A stretch of DNA of 5,781 nucleotides from DATJLY01 sp035604195 (lineage in GTDB: Bacteria > Pseudomonadota > Alphaproteobacteria > ATCC43930 > CGMCC-115725): the NCBI GenBank assembly GCA_035604195.1, contig DATNIY010000093.1, forward strand, positions 1-5,781. Direction: 5' to 3'. Below, in pieces: positions 5,279 through 5,781 of this stretch. Made by a program: the position numbers and the translations under genes. Below the pieces are notes generated by a model. It did not search any database and was not told the origin of the DNA. It saw only the letters and a program-made list of their open reading frames with translations. The first letter of the stretch is position 1. Each line of letters opens with the position of its first letter.

Positions 5279-5778
5279 GCCTCGCCGATCGGATCGATCA
5301 TCGCCGTGGCGATCGCCTCGTCGGCCCCCTTGCCGCCCCAGATGACCAACTGGAACGCGGGATAGAAGCGCTCGCATTCGGTCAGCGAGATGTCGACCAA
5401 ATCCTCGATCTGCTCGACGCTTGCGCCCGGCGCGCCGCGCAGCAGCACGCCCTGGCGGAAGGCGGGAGAGCTGTCGCTCGGCGCCAGGTCGAAATGGCCG
5501 AGCCACAAGCGCTCGTTGACCGCGGCGAGAAGCTCGCACACCGCGCCGCGGCGCGGGCGCGGCACCCTCATCTCGAAGCCGCAGGAAAAATGCAGCGCGC
5601 TGATCTCGCGCTGCCAGACAAAGAGCATGCGATAGTCGCACCACCGGCCGGAGATCTCGACCACCATCTCCTCGTCGCTCGAGCGCTCGTGCGGCCACTC
5701 GTTCGCCTGGACGATCTCCTCGACCAAGTCGATCGGATTTGTCGCGGCCACGACGGTCTCGACGGAAAGACCGGTCAT
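5275..5778 (-). CDS. YbjN-domain-containing protein
   Basis: This 167-aa soluble protein resembles the alphaproteobacterial YbjN-domain family. The recognisable core is NPIDLVEEIVQANEWPHER (14-32), then SGRWCDYRMLFVWQREISALHFSC (43-66). Further on are LLAAVNERLWLGHFDL (83-98), SVEQIEDLVDISLTECERFYPAFQLVIWGGK (120-150) and a short acidic tail ending IGEA. There is no signal peptide or membrane segment. The fold is like that of type III secretion/Tir chaperones. The biochemical function is not established; E. coli YbjN has been linked to stress and motility phenotypes, and I would not transfer that role. The gene overlaps proC by 4 nt, an arrangement I recall as common in alphaproteobacteria, so it probably leads the proC operon. 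The ATG at 5778 fits the usual N-terminus, but only 3 nt precede it, so its ribosome site and any longer start cannot be checked. Confidence 0.88.
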   Translation of the reverse strand: MTGLSVETVVAATNPIDLVEEIVQANEWPHERSSDEEMVVEISGRWCDYRMLFVWQREISALHFSCGFEMRVPRPRRGAVCELLAAVNERLWLGHFDLAPSDSSPAFRQGVLLRGAPGASVEQIEDLVDISLTECERFYPAFQLVIWGGKGADEAIATAMIDPIGEA

Positions 5779-5781
5779 TTC

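Noticed and set aside
4610..5365. 251-codon plus-strand frame antisense to proC
   Set aside because: Composition is Arg/Gly/Ala/Gln-rich and has no domain. ProC signatures are unambiguous on the other strand.
5279..5698. N-terminal extension of the proC frame by 140 codons (possible fusion protein)
   Set aside because: The extension lies in another frame over the YbjN-domain gene and has no domain character. The GTG at 5278 gives a normal-length ProC.

Overview
The window is GC-rich, densely packed chromosomal DNA that reads like an alphaproteobacterium, perhaps Rhodospirillales-like. The clues are an EnvZ-type histidine kinase with an LRTPLTRMRL H-box remnant, a phasin, a COQ9-like TetR regulator and a YbjN-proC pair. 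This lineage call rests on remembered family resemblance, not on a search. I see no mobile element, CRISPR array, rRNA or tRNA.

Layout: (1) At 1-578 (+) is the C-terminal part of a sensor histidine kinase that enters from the left. It is followed after 7 nt by a metallo-beta-lactamase-fold hydrolase at 586-1323 (+), probably in the same operon. (2) A 102-nt convergent gap (1324-1425) holds two strong, overlapping inverted repeats that cannot both form. (3) On the minus strand lie a phasin (1426-1860) and, upstream of it in the same orientation, a TetR-family regulator (1983-2612). The 122-nt gap between them holds a good candidate sigma70 promoter for the phasin. Its -10/-35 interval is almost exactly filled by a 22-bp inverted repeat, and TGC-N3-GCA elements sit on both sides. 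(4) A 134-nt divergent gap (2613-2746) separates the regulator from glnS (2747-4441, +), a full-length glutaminyl-tRNA synthetase. (5) glnS converges, with only 9 nt between stop codons, on a minus-strand pair: a YbjN-domain protein (5275-5778) overlapping proC (4451-5278) by 4 nt (GTGA).

The genes are ordinary: signal transduction, polyhydroxyalkanoate granule coating, glutamine-tRNA charging and proline synthesis. I do not see a new multi-gene system. The part most worth a second look is the phasin control region, whose site architecture suggests control by the neighbouring TetR protein, by a PhaR-type PHA sensor, or by both. Second is the nested hairpin pair between the MBL gene and the phasin. 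All three intergenic gaps are under 300 nt, and what they hold is described below.
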